Under the pieces are notes generated by a model that saw only the letters and a list, made by a program, of their open reading frames with translations, ran no database searches and had not been told where the DNA came from. 64,000 nt of DNA from Blepharisma stoltei (lineage: Eukaryota > Ciliophora > Heterotrichea > Heterotrichida > Blepharismidae). The stretch lies in the NCBI GenBank assembly GCA_914767885.1, contig CAJZBQ010000053.1, forward strand, positions 1,338,501 through 1,402,500, read 5' to 3'. This document shows, piece after piece, positions 22,266 to 33,400 of this stretch; position 1 is the stretch's first letter, and every line of letters starts with the position of its first letter. Made by a program: the position numbers and the translations under genes.

Positions 22266-23354
22266 ATGGAAACATTTCATCCTTTAGATCAGCATTGCTT
22301 CAATGGTAGGCCGGATTACCGCTTTGAAAAACTTATAGGTTCTGGGAGTTTTGGATCAGTGTACAAAGCTTACAGCATTCAGAACAATCTCGCAGTCGCT
22401 ATAAAAAGATCTGCTAAATCTGGAAGTCTAGTTTCCCGAGAATATAAGATTCTGAAAGAGACCGCTTCATCAGAAAACTGCGTCAGGCTCCTCGATATAT
22501 TTTATTCGATAACAGAAGATGGCAAATACATACAACACCTCGTATTTGAATATTTGCCTGAAAATCTCTCACGATTTATAAGGAATCGTAAAAGAGCACA
22601 CCACCCTTTAGATCATGCTGAAATCTGCTCAATTTTCAAGCAAATTTTGCAAGGGCTGCAGTTCATTCATGGCAAAAACATCCTTCATAGAGATCTCAAG
22701 CCTGAAAATGTTTTAATTGATCCTATTACAATGAAAGTAAAATTATTCTAATTTCCCATGGATGGCGCTATTTTTAGCTTTGATTTTCCCACTGGGAAAA
22801 TTTTTTGGTTTGACCAAACCATATGGTACTGGTCGAACTAAAAAATTTTTCCAGTGGGAAAATCAAGGCCAAAACAGCGCTATCCATAGGAAATTGCAAT
22901 ATGCGATTTTGGCAGCGCAAAAATTCAAACTGATAAAAACACGCCTTTTATTGTTTCAAGGTATTATAGAGCTCCAGAGCTAATATTTTGTAATTGTAAA
23001 TACGGAAGTGAAATCGATATATGAGCAGCAGGATGCATTTTTCTTGAACTGTTTTTGGGCTCACCTGTCTTTTTAGGAAAAAATGAAGGAAATCAATTTA
23101 TACAGCAAGCTAATATTCTCGGACCCCCATCATTAAGTGACATAATAAGACTCACTGAAAACACACAAATAAAGCCAAAAATTGCAGCAAAGGCAATAAA
23201 AATCGGCAAAAAACAAAACATTTTGGAGTTCTTAAGAAGGAGTCCAAAAGCTAATGAAGCCTTGGATCTTATTCAAAATATGCTATCATGAGATCCCACT
23301 AAGCGCCCAAGTGCCACAGAGTGCTTAAATCATCCTTTTTTCGATGTGTGCTAA
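22266..23354 (+). CDS. GSK3-like protein kinase
   Basis: A 310-residue Ser/Thr kinase after removal of a TA-bounded insert (22746-22901). Landmarks: glycine loop LIGSGSFGSVYKA, VAIKR lysine, catalytic HRDLKPENVLI, DFGSAK (restored by excision as KLCDFGSAK), SRYYRAPELIF with the activating Tyr pair, IDIWAAGCIFLELFLG, and a final DPTKRPSATECLNHPFFD. The KLCDFGSAK and SRYYRAPEL motifs place it in the GSK3/shaggy group. The C-lobe is somewhat compact. TGA-Trp occurs at IDIWAAG and before DPTKRP. Confidence 0.9.
22746..22901. mobile_element. TA-bounded IES in kinase DFG region
   Basis: The insert lies between TA 22744-22745 and TA 22900-22901. The ends are inverted repeats (TTCTAATTTCCCATGGAT and its partner TTGCAATTTCCTATGGAT). 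A second inner palindrome surrounds GATTTTCCCACTGGGAAAAT. Precise removal of 156 bp rebuilds the invariant kinase motif. Confidence 0.9.
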
Positions 23355-23402
23355 TAATCTTAACTGCAAAAATAATTAAAAAGTATTACGAATTAATAAA
23401 AA

Positions 23403-23717
23403 ATGAGCGGGACTGAAGTTTCAGATGATCTAAGCGCTACATCAACACCGATCATGTTTATGAGCCCAGAAAGCTCGGTTAAAAAAATAAAAATTGTGGT
23501 AGGAACTATTTAGTCTGCTGAACTTCTTAAAAGATTAGGGATCGAAGGTAAAAAGCGATTTACAAAGACTCCAATACGATGCGATTCGACCCGAAAACGA
23601 TTTATTAGGATTCCTCGAATACTAAGCCCGAGAAAACCTGCAACTCCAAGCATTTTCAGAGCTATGAGAGGGCCACCAAAATTAATTGTTACTTATAAAG
23701 AGAGCACAAATAAATAA
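23403..23717 (+). CDS. Small basic protein, one intron
   Basis: Ninety-nine residues from two exons joined across a 15-nt intron at 23499-23513. The N-terminus is Ser/Thr-rich. The C-terminal 60 residues are rich in Arg/Lys and Pro (KTPIRCDSTRKRFIRIPRI). No family was recognised. It is 48 bp downstream of the kinase on the same strand. Confidence 0.65.
23499..23513 (+). other. 15-nt intron
   Basis: GTAGGAACTATTTAG contains an in-frame TAG. Removal joins GTG to TCT GCT GAA. Confidence 0.85.
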
Positions 23718-23780
23718 TTGATATTATATATGCAGAATTGGCTGCTGTTTTAATTGCAGAGATTTAATAATTTTAAAGAA

Positions 23781-24003
23781 ATGGTGAGAACAACTGAAGG
23801 GACCTTTATTTCTTGGTATTATTTATGATAGTGATGAGCCAATTAAACAGTTTTTGAGGAATTTGGACCAGACTCATAAATTCATACTGAGAGATTTGGG
23901 AGAAGGCCAGCTGTTTATAAAATCGGATAAGAGAAATTTCGTAAAAGAAGAAGTTGAAAAATTTTTAGATCAGCATACTTTTAAAAGACCAGAGCTTGCT
24001 TAG
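23781..24003 (+). CDS. TFB5: TFIIH subunit Tfb5/TTDA (GTF2H5)
   Basis: A small protein of about 72 residues. Its body (LKGPLFLGIIYDSDEPIKQF, then FILRDLGEGQLFI, ending in a C-terminal EKFLDQHTF helix) matches the conserved plan of the TTDA/Tfb5 subunit of transcription/repair factor TFIIH. The ATG at 23781 is one base out of frame with this body. Either one base is extra in the stretch just after the ATG, or a 16-nt GTGAGAACAACTGAAG intron is removed, which would drop the conserved LKG. Confidence 0.7.
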
Positions 24004-24398
24004 ATTTTAATATATTAGTAATAAATTATAGTTCATGAGTTTGCACATGTCAAGCTCTTTTGAATGGGCTGAAATAATTTTATTTCTATGATTTAAGAGT
24101 GAATTGAAAAGATTTCTAATAATAAAGATTGATAAATGTAAAAAATATTAATTTTGAATTTAAAAATTTGTGATTAAAATAATTTATTTATGATAACACT
24201 ATTTCCACAATTATTTATATAAAATTAATAGGCTCAAGAGAATTATGGCATTAATTTAATATTTAAAATCGCTTTATATAGATTTATTGCAATGAAATTT
24301 CAGTTAATTTATATTATATTTGGATGTTTATATAATAAATTTTGATAAGTATCTCATTTTGAACTTTATTGATATTAATCCTTTAGGTATTCCTCATA
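24004..24398. other. Intergenic
   Basis: Highly AT-rich; nothing recognised. Confidence 0.5.
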
Positions 24399-27007
24399 AT
24401 GGCCGACATCACTTACAGTGACATTATTCAATTCATCCACCTTTCACTTATCCCACAAGTTGGCCAAACTAAATCAGAAATTCTCAATAAGCTGATAACT
24501 TACAACTACACCTTGAGTTTAAAAGACTTGCAGGAAATGGAACAAGAAATTACTAATCTTTTTTCTACAAATACCCAGATCGCTCAGGCTGCCCAAAACC
24601 TTTACTATGCTTGTTATTTTCAAGCGGTTTTGGACACCCATCCATTTGATACAACGTATTTATCCTTTACAATCGATGTCATTTCCTACCTCCGTGAGCA
24701 TTGCCCAGAATTAGATATAAAAGAGTCTGTTTACTCAATCCTCTGCAAAGTTGTCATAGCCCTAATTTCATGCAAAGACATAAACGACGTTTTTAATTGG
24801 GCTGATAAAATAAAGCAAATTAAAGAGCAACTACAGTATAATGAGACAGAAGTTGAAGAAGCCTGGGTGACCACAAAAATCAAGACGATTTTGCTAGAAA
24901 GGGTGTGTGATCCTAACAAAGAAACAATAAAATGGTGCATTCAAGCCATAAAGATGATTGAAAGCTCAGGATTCAATATAACTTATATAAAACAAGTTGC
25001 TAAAAAAAAATGCATAATTAAAATATGGCGTCTTCGTCTGGGCATGGCCTCCCGGCCATGCAGCCTCGACTCATATTTTAATTATATCCGGCAAGGTTTT
25101 GCCATTCAGAGAGAGACTGCAATGCTAGGTAAGCAATTCTGGCTGCGTACAGAGCCTAGCCCTAGTCTATTCTCAGGGTGGTTTTTTCCTCATGGGAAAG
25201 GAGGGCACGGAAGTGGAAAGGGGAAGCCCAGCAAAGTCCTTAGGACCAATCGGGCAACTCCCTAGCGTGAAACTGGGCGTTACGTCCCAGGCTACGTGTT
25301 TTTCCTTTTTGCCGATAGCCTACCAGAAAATCCATTTTTTGGGTTTTCGGAATTGCAACCCATGTCACAAGCAAGTAGCTCATCCATGAGCCGTCGAAGT
25401 CGGCAACACTTGCCAGGAGGCGCACCTTGGTGAAACGAAGCGGACCTGCCCAGAGGTCTGTGGGCCCGATGCGGCGAGAGGCGAGCGGAAGGCCTGGGAT
25501 TTGCTAACCCCGTGAGTGGACGTTTATTTATTTATTTATTTTTACGGTTTTCGTCCAGCATTTGGACCAACTTTTTCCTCCAAAGTGTTTTCTAATTTTA
25601 AAAATTTCTCCAATAAACCTCCTTATTTCTTCATTAACCTTCCAAATATGTTCACTATGTTTCAAACGCATAATTTTGTCAAACCTCCAACCATACAGAA
25701 TTATTTCAGTAAGACTCAGTAAATAAAAATCATCCTTTAGGAATTTTTCCATTTCTTTTATTAGTTTCACCCTGCTACTCTCATATATGTAGCAATTTTC
25801 AATGACATGTTCTTCATCTTCAACTTGTCCCCCGTGAGTGGACGTTAAGCGTGTGTATACGTATTAAGTAAGTAAGTAAGCTATAAAAAATGCACTGGAT
25901 TGGATTGAGACTACCAACGATATCTTAAATATAGCAGAAATCACTGGAGACCCAGTTCAAAAAGATGAAGATGGGGCCAGAGAAATTCTGGAGCTTTTAA
26001 AAGAACTGCAGATTGGCGATGAAGAAGTCACTTCTGCAATAAATGCTTTAAGTGATAAATTTGGAGTAAAGCTAAGTCCTGAAGCTCAGACTAAAACAGT
26101 AATAGCAAAAGAAAGGATCAAGTTTTTGTATCCTCCGTTATACTCAAATACAAATGAGCTTACCAAGCTGAATATCACGGTGTGGAAAGGAGTTCTTGAC
26201 GGCTCAAAAGAAATTGCTATAAAATCTTATAGCCACTGGAAAGCAGAATTACTGAACCAATATCAAAAAGAAAGAGAAATTCTTGAAGGGATTTCAGGTC
26301 AGCACTCCACATTTTTAGAGTTTTACGGGTCATATACAGAAGAAGTGATTGAAAGGGGAAACAGAATGTATTCGTTTGCAATGGCAATGGAACTGTGCGA
26401 GACCACTTTAATTGTTGATATCACAAGAAGGGCCCGAGAAATAAGGCCTTACAATATATCAGAATATCAAACTTTAGTTTCAAGCCTTTTGGAAGGTTTC
26501 AGCTACCTTGAAGCAAGAAAAATTTACCACCAAGATATCAAGCCTCACAATATATTTATAACAAGAGACGGAAAACCAAAAATTGCTGATTTCAGTGTTT
26601 CCATGACAACAGAAGTGAGACTGACTTCTTTTATGACAACTGGAATGAATTTGATTCAAGGAACAGAAGGATATATGTCTCCTGAACTCCATAAAGCTTA
26701 CAAAGAACTTAAAGCTAGCCCTAATGCCCCTAAGAAGATCAAGTACAAGCCAAGCAAATCTGATGTCTACTCTTTAGGTTTGGTGTTTTTACAAATGTAT
26801 ACCTTATCTCCTGTAGATGGATACAATGAAGAAGAATTTCAGCCTCATTTGCAGGAATATGTGGCACAATTCCAGCCAGAATGGGTGGCTAATATGCTAA
26901 AAAAGATGCTAAATCCAGATGCAAGGAAAAGAATAAGCTTTGTAAAAATGTACTCGCAAATCAATAGCGATCCAACTTATGTAGCTTCTTATCAGACACC
27001 TCAATAA
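24399..27007 (+). CDS. Divergent protein kinase with N-terminal helical domain
   Basis: The protein is 575 residues once the SINE-like insert is removed (keeping the right target copy). Residues 1 to about 270 form an alpha-helical domain with no family assigned. A kinase domain follows: IAIKSY lysine, ELCETTLI hinge, catalytic loop YHQDIKPHNIF (HQD in place of HRD), IADFSVSM (DFS in place of DFG), and TEGYMSPE. The glycine-rich loop is hard to see (ITVWKGVLDGSKE). The YMSPE and QD features recall ciliate-expanded or TKL-like kinases. Activity is plausible because the key Lys and both Asp are present. Confidence 0.8.
25015..25879 (+). mobile_element. SINE-like element in kinase gene
   Basis: The target duplications are 24999-25014 and 25880-25894 (GCTA...AAAATGCA). 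The element begins TAATTAAAATATGGCGTC and ends in TAAG repeats. It shares long blocks with 50554-51122 (for example CTAGCGTGAAACTGGGCGTT). A LINE fragment is nested at 25525-25829. Without it the element is about 543 bp. Confidence 0.85.
25525..25829 (-). mobile_element. 5'-truncated LINE fragment nested in SINE-like element
   Basis: A perfect 17-bp duplication (CCCCGTGAGTGGACGTT at 25508 and 25830) bounds it. The minus strand reads a protein tail with EDEEHVIENCYIYE, like the Cys/His motif at the end of non-LTR reverse transcriptase ORFs. It ends in (AAAT)n, as expected for target-primed reverse transcription. Confidence 0.75.
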
Positions 27008-27124
27008 TTAAATAAATTAATTATTATAATAAAAAACGAAAATTCTTAAATTTTTCAATTATATATTTGCTCTATATATTATTGCAAATTCTTATAAACA
27101 ATATATTATGTAAAGTTTTTTTTT

Positions 27125-27910
27125 CTAGCTGTTACCCACAAAAAACGTAATAAAAATTATCACCATAACTGGTAATGATAAAATTAAACCAATTTTCGTT
27201 CCAAAAGCTTGGAATTTACTTAATTTGACAAACTTCAATATAAGCAAGCTTAAAAAGCTTAGAACAAGCCCAGTAAGAATCCCTAAAATAAAGTTCAATC
27301 CATCCCCTTTTTCATGCAATTTGCTGAGCATGATTCTGCTTCGTTCATCTGGATTAGCATTAATTATTGGAAGTTTTCCTTCAAGCCATTTTTCTTCCAA
27401 AACAATTTTTTCTTCTTCGCTGTCTTTGTTGATCCCACTATAAACACACATAGCATGGAAATGAAACTTCATTCCATGAATATCATCAGCACTATATCCA
27501 GACTCTTCTAGCTTATCCAAGCCTCGAGCTTGTGATCTTCTCAACATTGTTCTTGACGATCCGGGCTGCTCATCAACCGGATCAGTAACAAAGCCGTGAA
27601 TCACGCACTTATCATGCAGTTTATAAACCGAAATAAGATGAGAATCCACTAAGACTCTGCCTCCATAAATAAGCCTTATGCATTTGCTTTCTTCGATTTC
27701 TTTAGCGAAGAGCCGAGTCTTTATATTTCCAACTAGTTCTGTGAGTGGGTCAAGAGAAATAGTACGGACATCAGTATCAGTGACTTTTACGAAAATTGTG
27801 ATGTGGTTTGGGTTGGCAGTGGGGTCGCTTGACTCTTCGGGCCCTGAAAACAAGTGCATAGGCTGCTGGCTCTCAAGTGACTCTTCCACGATTTCATCAT
27901 ATTTGCCCAT
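27125..27910 (-). CDS. Dsc3-like membrane ubiquitin-like protein
   Basis: A 261-residue protein. Residues about 35-115 are a ubiquitin-like domain (ITIFVKVTDTDVRTISLDPL ... IRLIYGGRVLVDSHLISVYKLHDKCVIHG). A Ser/Arg linker and the LEESGYSADDIHGMKFHFHA helix follow, characteristic of the C-terminal DUF2407-type region of Dsc3. Then come two hydrophobic helices at the C-terminus. In fungi Dsc3 is part of the Golgi/ER Dsc E3 ligase; a membrane-protein quality-control role is inferred. The gene has no insert and lies 40 bp from the end of PP2A-A, in tandem. Confidence 0.8.
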   Translation of the reverse strand: MGKYDEIVEESLESQQPMHLFSGPEESSDPTANPNHITIFVKVTDTDVRTISLDPLTELVGNIKTRLFAKEIEESKCIRLIYGGRVLVDSHLISVYKLHDKCVIHGFVTDPVDEQPGSSRTMLRRSQARGLDKLEESGYSADDIHGMKFHFHAMCVYSGINKDSEEEKIVLEEKWLEGKLPIINANPDERSRIMLSKLHEKGDGLNFILGILTGLVLSFLSLLILKFVKLSKFQAFGTKIGLILSLPVMVIIFITFFVGNS

Positions 27911-27950
27911 TTGATTATTTAAATACCATTTATATGATGGTTGTTACTAA

Positions 27951-30026
27951 CTATCTTAAAGCTTGCTGTGCATAGTACTTGACGTCTTTGTCAGGGTCTC
28001 TTGATAGGTCTTGCAGGAGGTTTCTGAACTGAGAGACGTCGATTTTGGTGGAAAGTTTTTTGATCGTTTTGCACAGGACTAATCTGACATTGGCTACCTT
28101 ATCCCTTGCTGCTTCGTTGAAGATGGGCACGTATTGGTCTGAGTTCACATAGATGCTTCCCATTGCTTTAATGATAGTGACTCTTGCTATGCAGTTGGCT
28201 TGGTTATGATAAATTTCTTCTAGCTTCGTTAAAAACTCAGCGACTGTCCATTCAGGGGTCATGATGGTTGTTAAAGTATTCAGCTCTTCAATTCCTGCTT
28301 CTCTCACGTCGTTTACAGGGTCTGTCAAAAATGCTACATAAATTTGCTGCAGATGTCTTATAAATGCTTCTTCTCCCAGATGTCTTGTGATATCAACACA
28401 ACTTTTGATGACTGCTTGTCTTAATCTCCACTGAGGTGACTCTCTAACTAAAGTCGTCATTTGGTTAACAATAGGTGGTGAAAGCAATTCAATTCCTATA
28501 GCTGCAGCTAAATTTCCTAAGCCTTCTACCATCTTCATTTTGACCTCAAAACTTTCATCATTCAGCAGCACAAGCACAATAGGAGTGATTTTAGCAGAAG
28601 CAAACTCTCTGCCTACGTATTGGACCATTTCTGAAATCACTTCAGCACAATTTTTCCTGACTTTTGGGTTTAAAGATAAATCTGAAGATATAGCTTCGAC
28701 TGTCGGAAACACCAAATTTTGTATTTTTTCTCTGTTGATAGAGTTCATTGTGCCTTTCAGTGAATGTAAAGCTATCGATTTCACATCTGCTTCTACGTCT
28801 CTCAAAAGCTGCACAAAGGTTTGGATCAGTGAGTTTTCTGTGATTTCTTTTCCTAGCGACTCAGCCAATTGTGGGAATTTCTGGGCAAAATGATACCTTA
28901 CTCTCCAGGATTTGTCTTCTCCTACAAGAAGGATGATTGGGAGTGCATGCAATTTATTTTCTTCTTTACTTAAAAGCTTTGCGACCTCAATCATTGAATC
29001 AACGCACAAAGTTCTGACCTGATCTTGCTCATCCTGGGCTAGCTGTCTCAAGTCAGGAATTAATTCAGAAATCAAAAAAGGTTTTTCAATGACTTTTGCA
29101 AAAATTCCCATTTCAATAACTGCCGCTCTTCTTACCATTGGAGTATCTTCGTGGCTCAGTTCTAAAAATTTTTGCCTCAGTTTTTCTTTGAAATTTCCAC
29201 TTCTTGGATAAGCTGCCCCAAAAAGAGTGACAGCAGAAATCCTTGATGAGAAGTTCTCAGCAGCTGAAAGTTTTAGCACAGAAGGAACAAGTAAATTGAT
29301 TATACCGCTCTGTGTATTAAAATGGTGCGCTAATAGATTCAAACTCTTAATTGTGCAGCTGGGCTTTACTGAGGTTGGGGATTTTGAAGAAGAGAGGCGT
29401 CCAATGAGTGCATTCAGATAGGTTTACTGGCGCAGATGGAGCCTTATGCTGACCTGATCAGCCAAAGTTCGCTATTCCTCATGGCAAAATAGACTCAAAA
29501 TTTTTGAAGGATTCTTTTAGCAGCATCAGAAGATGTCTCTTGGCCAATAGGACACTTATCCAGAGTGATGCCACCTCACCCAGAAGGAGTAGCACAACGT
29601 AAGGCCGTGTGTGGATGACAAGTAAGTATTGGATCGTTATGGAAGGGAATAAATGGCTTTCAAGCACCTGACAGTAGGCTTCTTTTATAAGTATAATTAA
29701 AGATTATATCGCTGTCTGGGAGGACTTCAGCTATTGTTTTTATCGATCTCACAGCTTGTTCTCTCACAACAGTCTCATCCATCATAGCAAGTGTTTCTAG
29801 CAACGGGAGCAAGACACTCGGGTTGGGCAAAAATGATGACAAATTACCGAGTTCTTGAGCTAAGGCAAAGAGGACTTCGTCTTCTTCGTTTGTCAAAGCT
29901 GAGTAAAGTATTACTTGATAAATAAGGCAGTAATTGGCTCTGAACTTTTTCTGGGCCTAAAATAGTCGCGATAATTTGTATGCGATGAATTGCATTGACT
30001 TTGACGTATACTTCATCAGTGCTCAT
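27951..30026 (-). CDS. PP2A scaffold (A/PR65) subunit, HEAT repeats
   Basis: After removal of a 16-nt intron (29899-29914) and a SINE-like insert, 551 residues remain, near the usual 580-590. The protein is a continuous array of HEAT repeats with PR65 signatures: DEDEV-like EEDEVLFALAQELGN, ETVVREQAVRSIKTIAEVL, SSRISAVTLFGAAYPR, NDVREAGIEELNTL. It is the scaffold that holds catalytic and regulatory subunits of phosphatase 2A. The first ATG in frame is at 30024-30026. Homologous sequence (ELDLLREE) continues 5' of it, so the true start may lie upstream behind an unrecognised intron or insert. Confidence 0.9.
29310..29701 (+). mobile_element. SINE-like element in PP2A-A
   Basis: Direct repeats GATTATACCGCT (29298-29309) and GATTATATCGCT (29702-29713), 12 bp with one mismatch. 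It starts TGTATTAAAATGGTGCG and ends AAGTATAATTAAA. Removing it joins DSDII to NLLVPSV, exactly the PR65 consensus. Confidence 0.88.
29899..29914 (-). other. 16-nt intron in PP2A-A
   Basis: GTAATACTTTACTCAG on the minus strand. Removal joins TCA A to CT TTG ACA and restores the LTNEEDEV HEAT helix. Confidence 0.88.
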
Positions 30027-30428
30027 TTCTTCGCGAAGCAAGTCTAACTCCTTAGAATTAGCAAGATTTTATTGTTCTCTCTTAAAGGATGTTGAATTTT
30101 TTAATTGCTTTATATCAAAATTGTATATAATTATTTTTTCCTGCTTTAAAAAATCCCGAAAAGAAAAATCTAATTTAATTTATAAATTAATGAATGGAAT
30201 CTATGTAAATTTAATAGAGGTAGAAAGAGATCTCCTTATGAAATTTTTAATTATATAAACATTTATAAAATAATTTATATTAAAAACATCATTTTTGCTC
30301 ACTCTAAAAGGGGTAAATTTTCCCAAACGAGGAATTTTTCCCAACCTTTTGCTTGCTCTTAATAGGGGGGTAAGGGGTTCGGCTCTACATTAGAAAATAC
30401 CCATTGCGCTCTTTTATATAATATTAAA
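30027..30428. other. Intergenic with possible MITE remnant
   Basis: AT-rich. Around 30300-30370, CTCTAAAAGGGGTAAATTTTCCC and TAGGGGGG resemble broken family B ends, but no bounded element can be defined. Confidence 0.35.
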
Positions 30429-33400
30429 TTAATTATGGTTAAATGTTTCAGAAAGCTTATGCAGATGAAGCCTTGGGACTTCTGTTGGGATTTGACTGAC
30501 TCCCCCCCCCTTTAAATTGAAACAAAATTTTTTGTTTCAATTTAAAGGGGGGTTAAGAAAATTTTTTTTATAAAAAAATTTATATATAAAAATTTTTTCA
30601 GAGATAAAATTTTATAGAAAATAAATTATATAAATTTAAAGAATTTCATGAAAAATTAATTCATAAATTTCTCAATCTCAAAGTGTAAACTTGCTGAAAT
30701 GGTATTCTTCTAACTCTCCCCATAACAATTGGACAAAATAGAGTTTAATTTCTAAATCTTATATGTTTGAAGTATATTAAATAGGGTATTAACGTATTTA
30801 CATATAAAATAATGATTTTTACCTATAAAATTTTCTATTATAATAAAATTTTGTTTCAATTTAAAGGGGGGGTAATTTCCCAAAAAAGTAGGAATTTTAC
30901 CTATATTTTGTTTCAATTTAAAGGGGGGGGAGTGAGATATTGCTCTTTTAATGTGACATTTTGGAGGTTTAGCAGAATTTCACTGTATTCTATAAGCCCA
31001 TTCTGATTTATATCTGCAAATCCGCTTAACTTGAGAGCTAAGGCATGGTCAATAGGCAGTTCAAGCCAGAGCAGCATGTTTTCGAATTCTTGAAAAGTAA
31101 GAGAAGTATCCTGGTCTGCATCCATCTTCTCAAATAGCTCATTTACCGAAGTTTTCTTTTCAATCAGCTTTTCTTTCATCATGGCTCAATATTTCTCAGC
31201 TTCTTCTCTGAAATCTTCTCTAAATTTTTGAGTTGAAAATTTATTAATTTTTTTTGGATTGCTTGTAAATGATTTATTTTTGAAGTCTTTTTTCAATTCA
31301 TTATAGTAATTTTCCAGCTCGTCTTTTGTATATATATTTTCAGTCAGATTTGTTTCTCCTTTTAAAAGCCTGATGACAACCTTTTCATAAATTAAGTCCA
31401 TCATATCAATCGCTATATCTAAAGCAGTTTTTCCAGAGGCAGTCAAAAGAGAAATATTGGCGCCCATTTGAATTAGCGTTCGAATCGCCATAAGTTGCCG
31501 ATTTTCCACAGCCACATGCAATGCAGATAGTTTCTTCTTCGGAGTTTGATCATTTACAGAGTATTTTTTGGACTCAATACATTGTCTTATTTTTTCAGCA
31601 CTCCCATCTTTTGCATGATCCCAAATGTGATAGAATGAATCTGTAAGCTTACTTGAGGAATCTAAGTCTTTTGGTTTTCGCTGTCTGATATCACTTTGCC
31701 CTCGCAAAATATTTTTATCACTGTCTAGCTTTATGAGAAATTCAATCATTTCTGCATGAGACTGAAGCGTAGAGATATGCAAGGCATTCTGTAATTTTTC
31801 ATTTTTAGCATATATGCTTGAACCATGCTCTATTAATAGCTGAGCAAGATCTAGGCGCTTATTCTGGACTGCTAGCAAAAATGGAGTAGCTTTTCGAGAG
31901 CAAGGAATTTCTAGAACTTTTGATAGAGAGGAAATTCCTGCTCTTTGAAGCTCAATAGGGGCTTCTGGATCTATACAAATGGTTTCTCTAATTTTGAATA
32001 TTTTTAAAAGATACTGTACAATATTTATTGGAGCAAAAATGCAAGCAATATGCAAAGCGTTTCAGCCTTCTTGAGTTTGCTCATCTGAAGCTTTTCAGCT
32101 TTGAGAAACTCATGATTTCACCCCAAAGTGCATATCTGGTCAAGCATGAAATCTCTCATCTTCCTCAATGCCAAACTACCTAGTCTTTATAATAAGAAAT
32201 TTAGAGATATTGCAGCATTTTCAATCCTAAGCTATTAAAATGCGATTTATAGCATGTGTAAACGTATATTTAATACTTTATTTTACATCCCTACTATATA
32301 CAGAATTTTATATGGCTAGTAATTTAGCTTATATTTTTCAATTTAAATTTAAATGAGATATATCATGCTTTATATGTAAAATAAGTTATCCAAGCATATT
32401 AAATCTGTTAAAACGTATTAATTTAGCTCTATCAATTCCGGATATTGCATGCATCTATGATACTTAATTAAATTTGAATTAGTTTCCACTTTAAGCAGAA
32501 TTCGATGGATTTACACTTAAAATGCTATAGTTCCAGCCTATTTTTCTACTATTTATTAGTGTCGAAATTTTACCATATAAAAATTCTATATATAGTATTA
32601 TGCGTTGCATAAACTTCTTATGGGCGTTATACGCACCATTTTCATTTGAAATGTCAAATTATGAATTTGCCGTACTAGAATCTGCGTTTTGAAACGCATA
32701 TTTGGTTTTCATATATTAAATTCAAATTGACATGCATATGCATGATAAGACATTATTGCAATACATAATAGGATATAAAATAAAGTATTAAATATATGTG
32801 TAGACATGCTATAAATCACATTTTATTTAGGGTAGAGCGGAAATGCTGCAATATCTTTTATATTTCTTATTATCAATACTAGATAGCTTGACATTGAGGG
32901 AGAGTTATTGCTTTACCACATATCAACATCTCCATCAACAGATCCTTCAAGTAGAAGTTTCAGAGTTTTTAAATATCCCGCAGCAACAGCAAAATGCAAA
33001 GCGTTTCATCCTCGTTTATTAGCATGCAATGGACTTGCTTTTTTTTCTAATAAAATGCTTACGGCTTCTATATTTTTTTTCTTGATGGCTGAAATAAGAT
33101 AATTTTCACTCAAATCTCCGTGGATATGCTGCAAGACTTCTTTTTCATCCAGAGCTTGCAAATCTCTATTGTCGAGTCTAAATCTACCCTTACATTTCAG
33201 AAGGTTTGAGAATTTTAATTTTTCCAACTGAAACTGAATGTCTGATCATGCTAACAAGCAAGGATGTGATTTTTTTGTCGTTTGAGAGCTCAATTGGTCT
33301 TTTTTGAAGGAGATCTTCTTGCCTTGGATTTGCGCCTCCTTCAAGCAAAAACCTTACAATTTGGTACTTATTATTCATAACTGCAAAATGAAGAGCTGAT

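Noticed and set aside
24399-25265. 288-residue protein ending inside the SINE-like element
   Set aside because: The last 80 residues are repeat-derived; with the insert removed the frame runs into the kinase domain.
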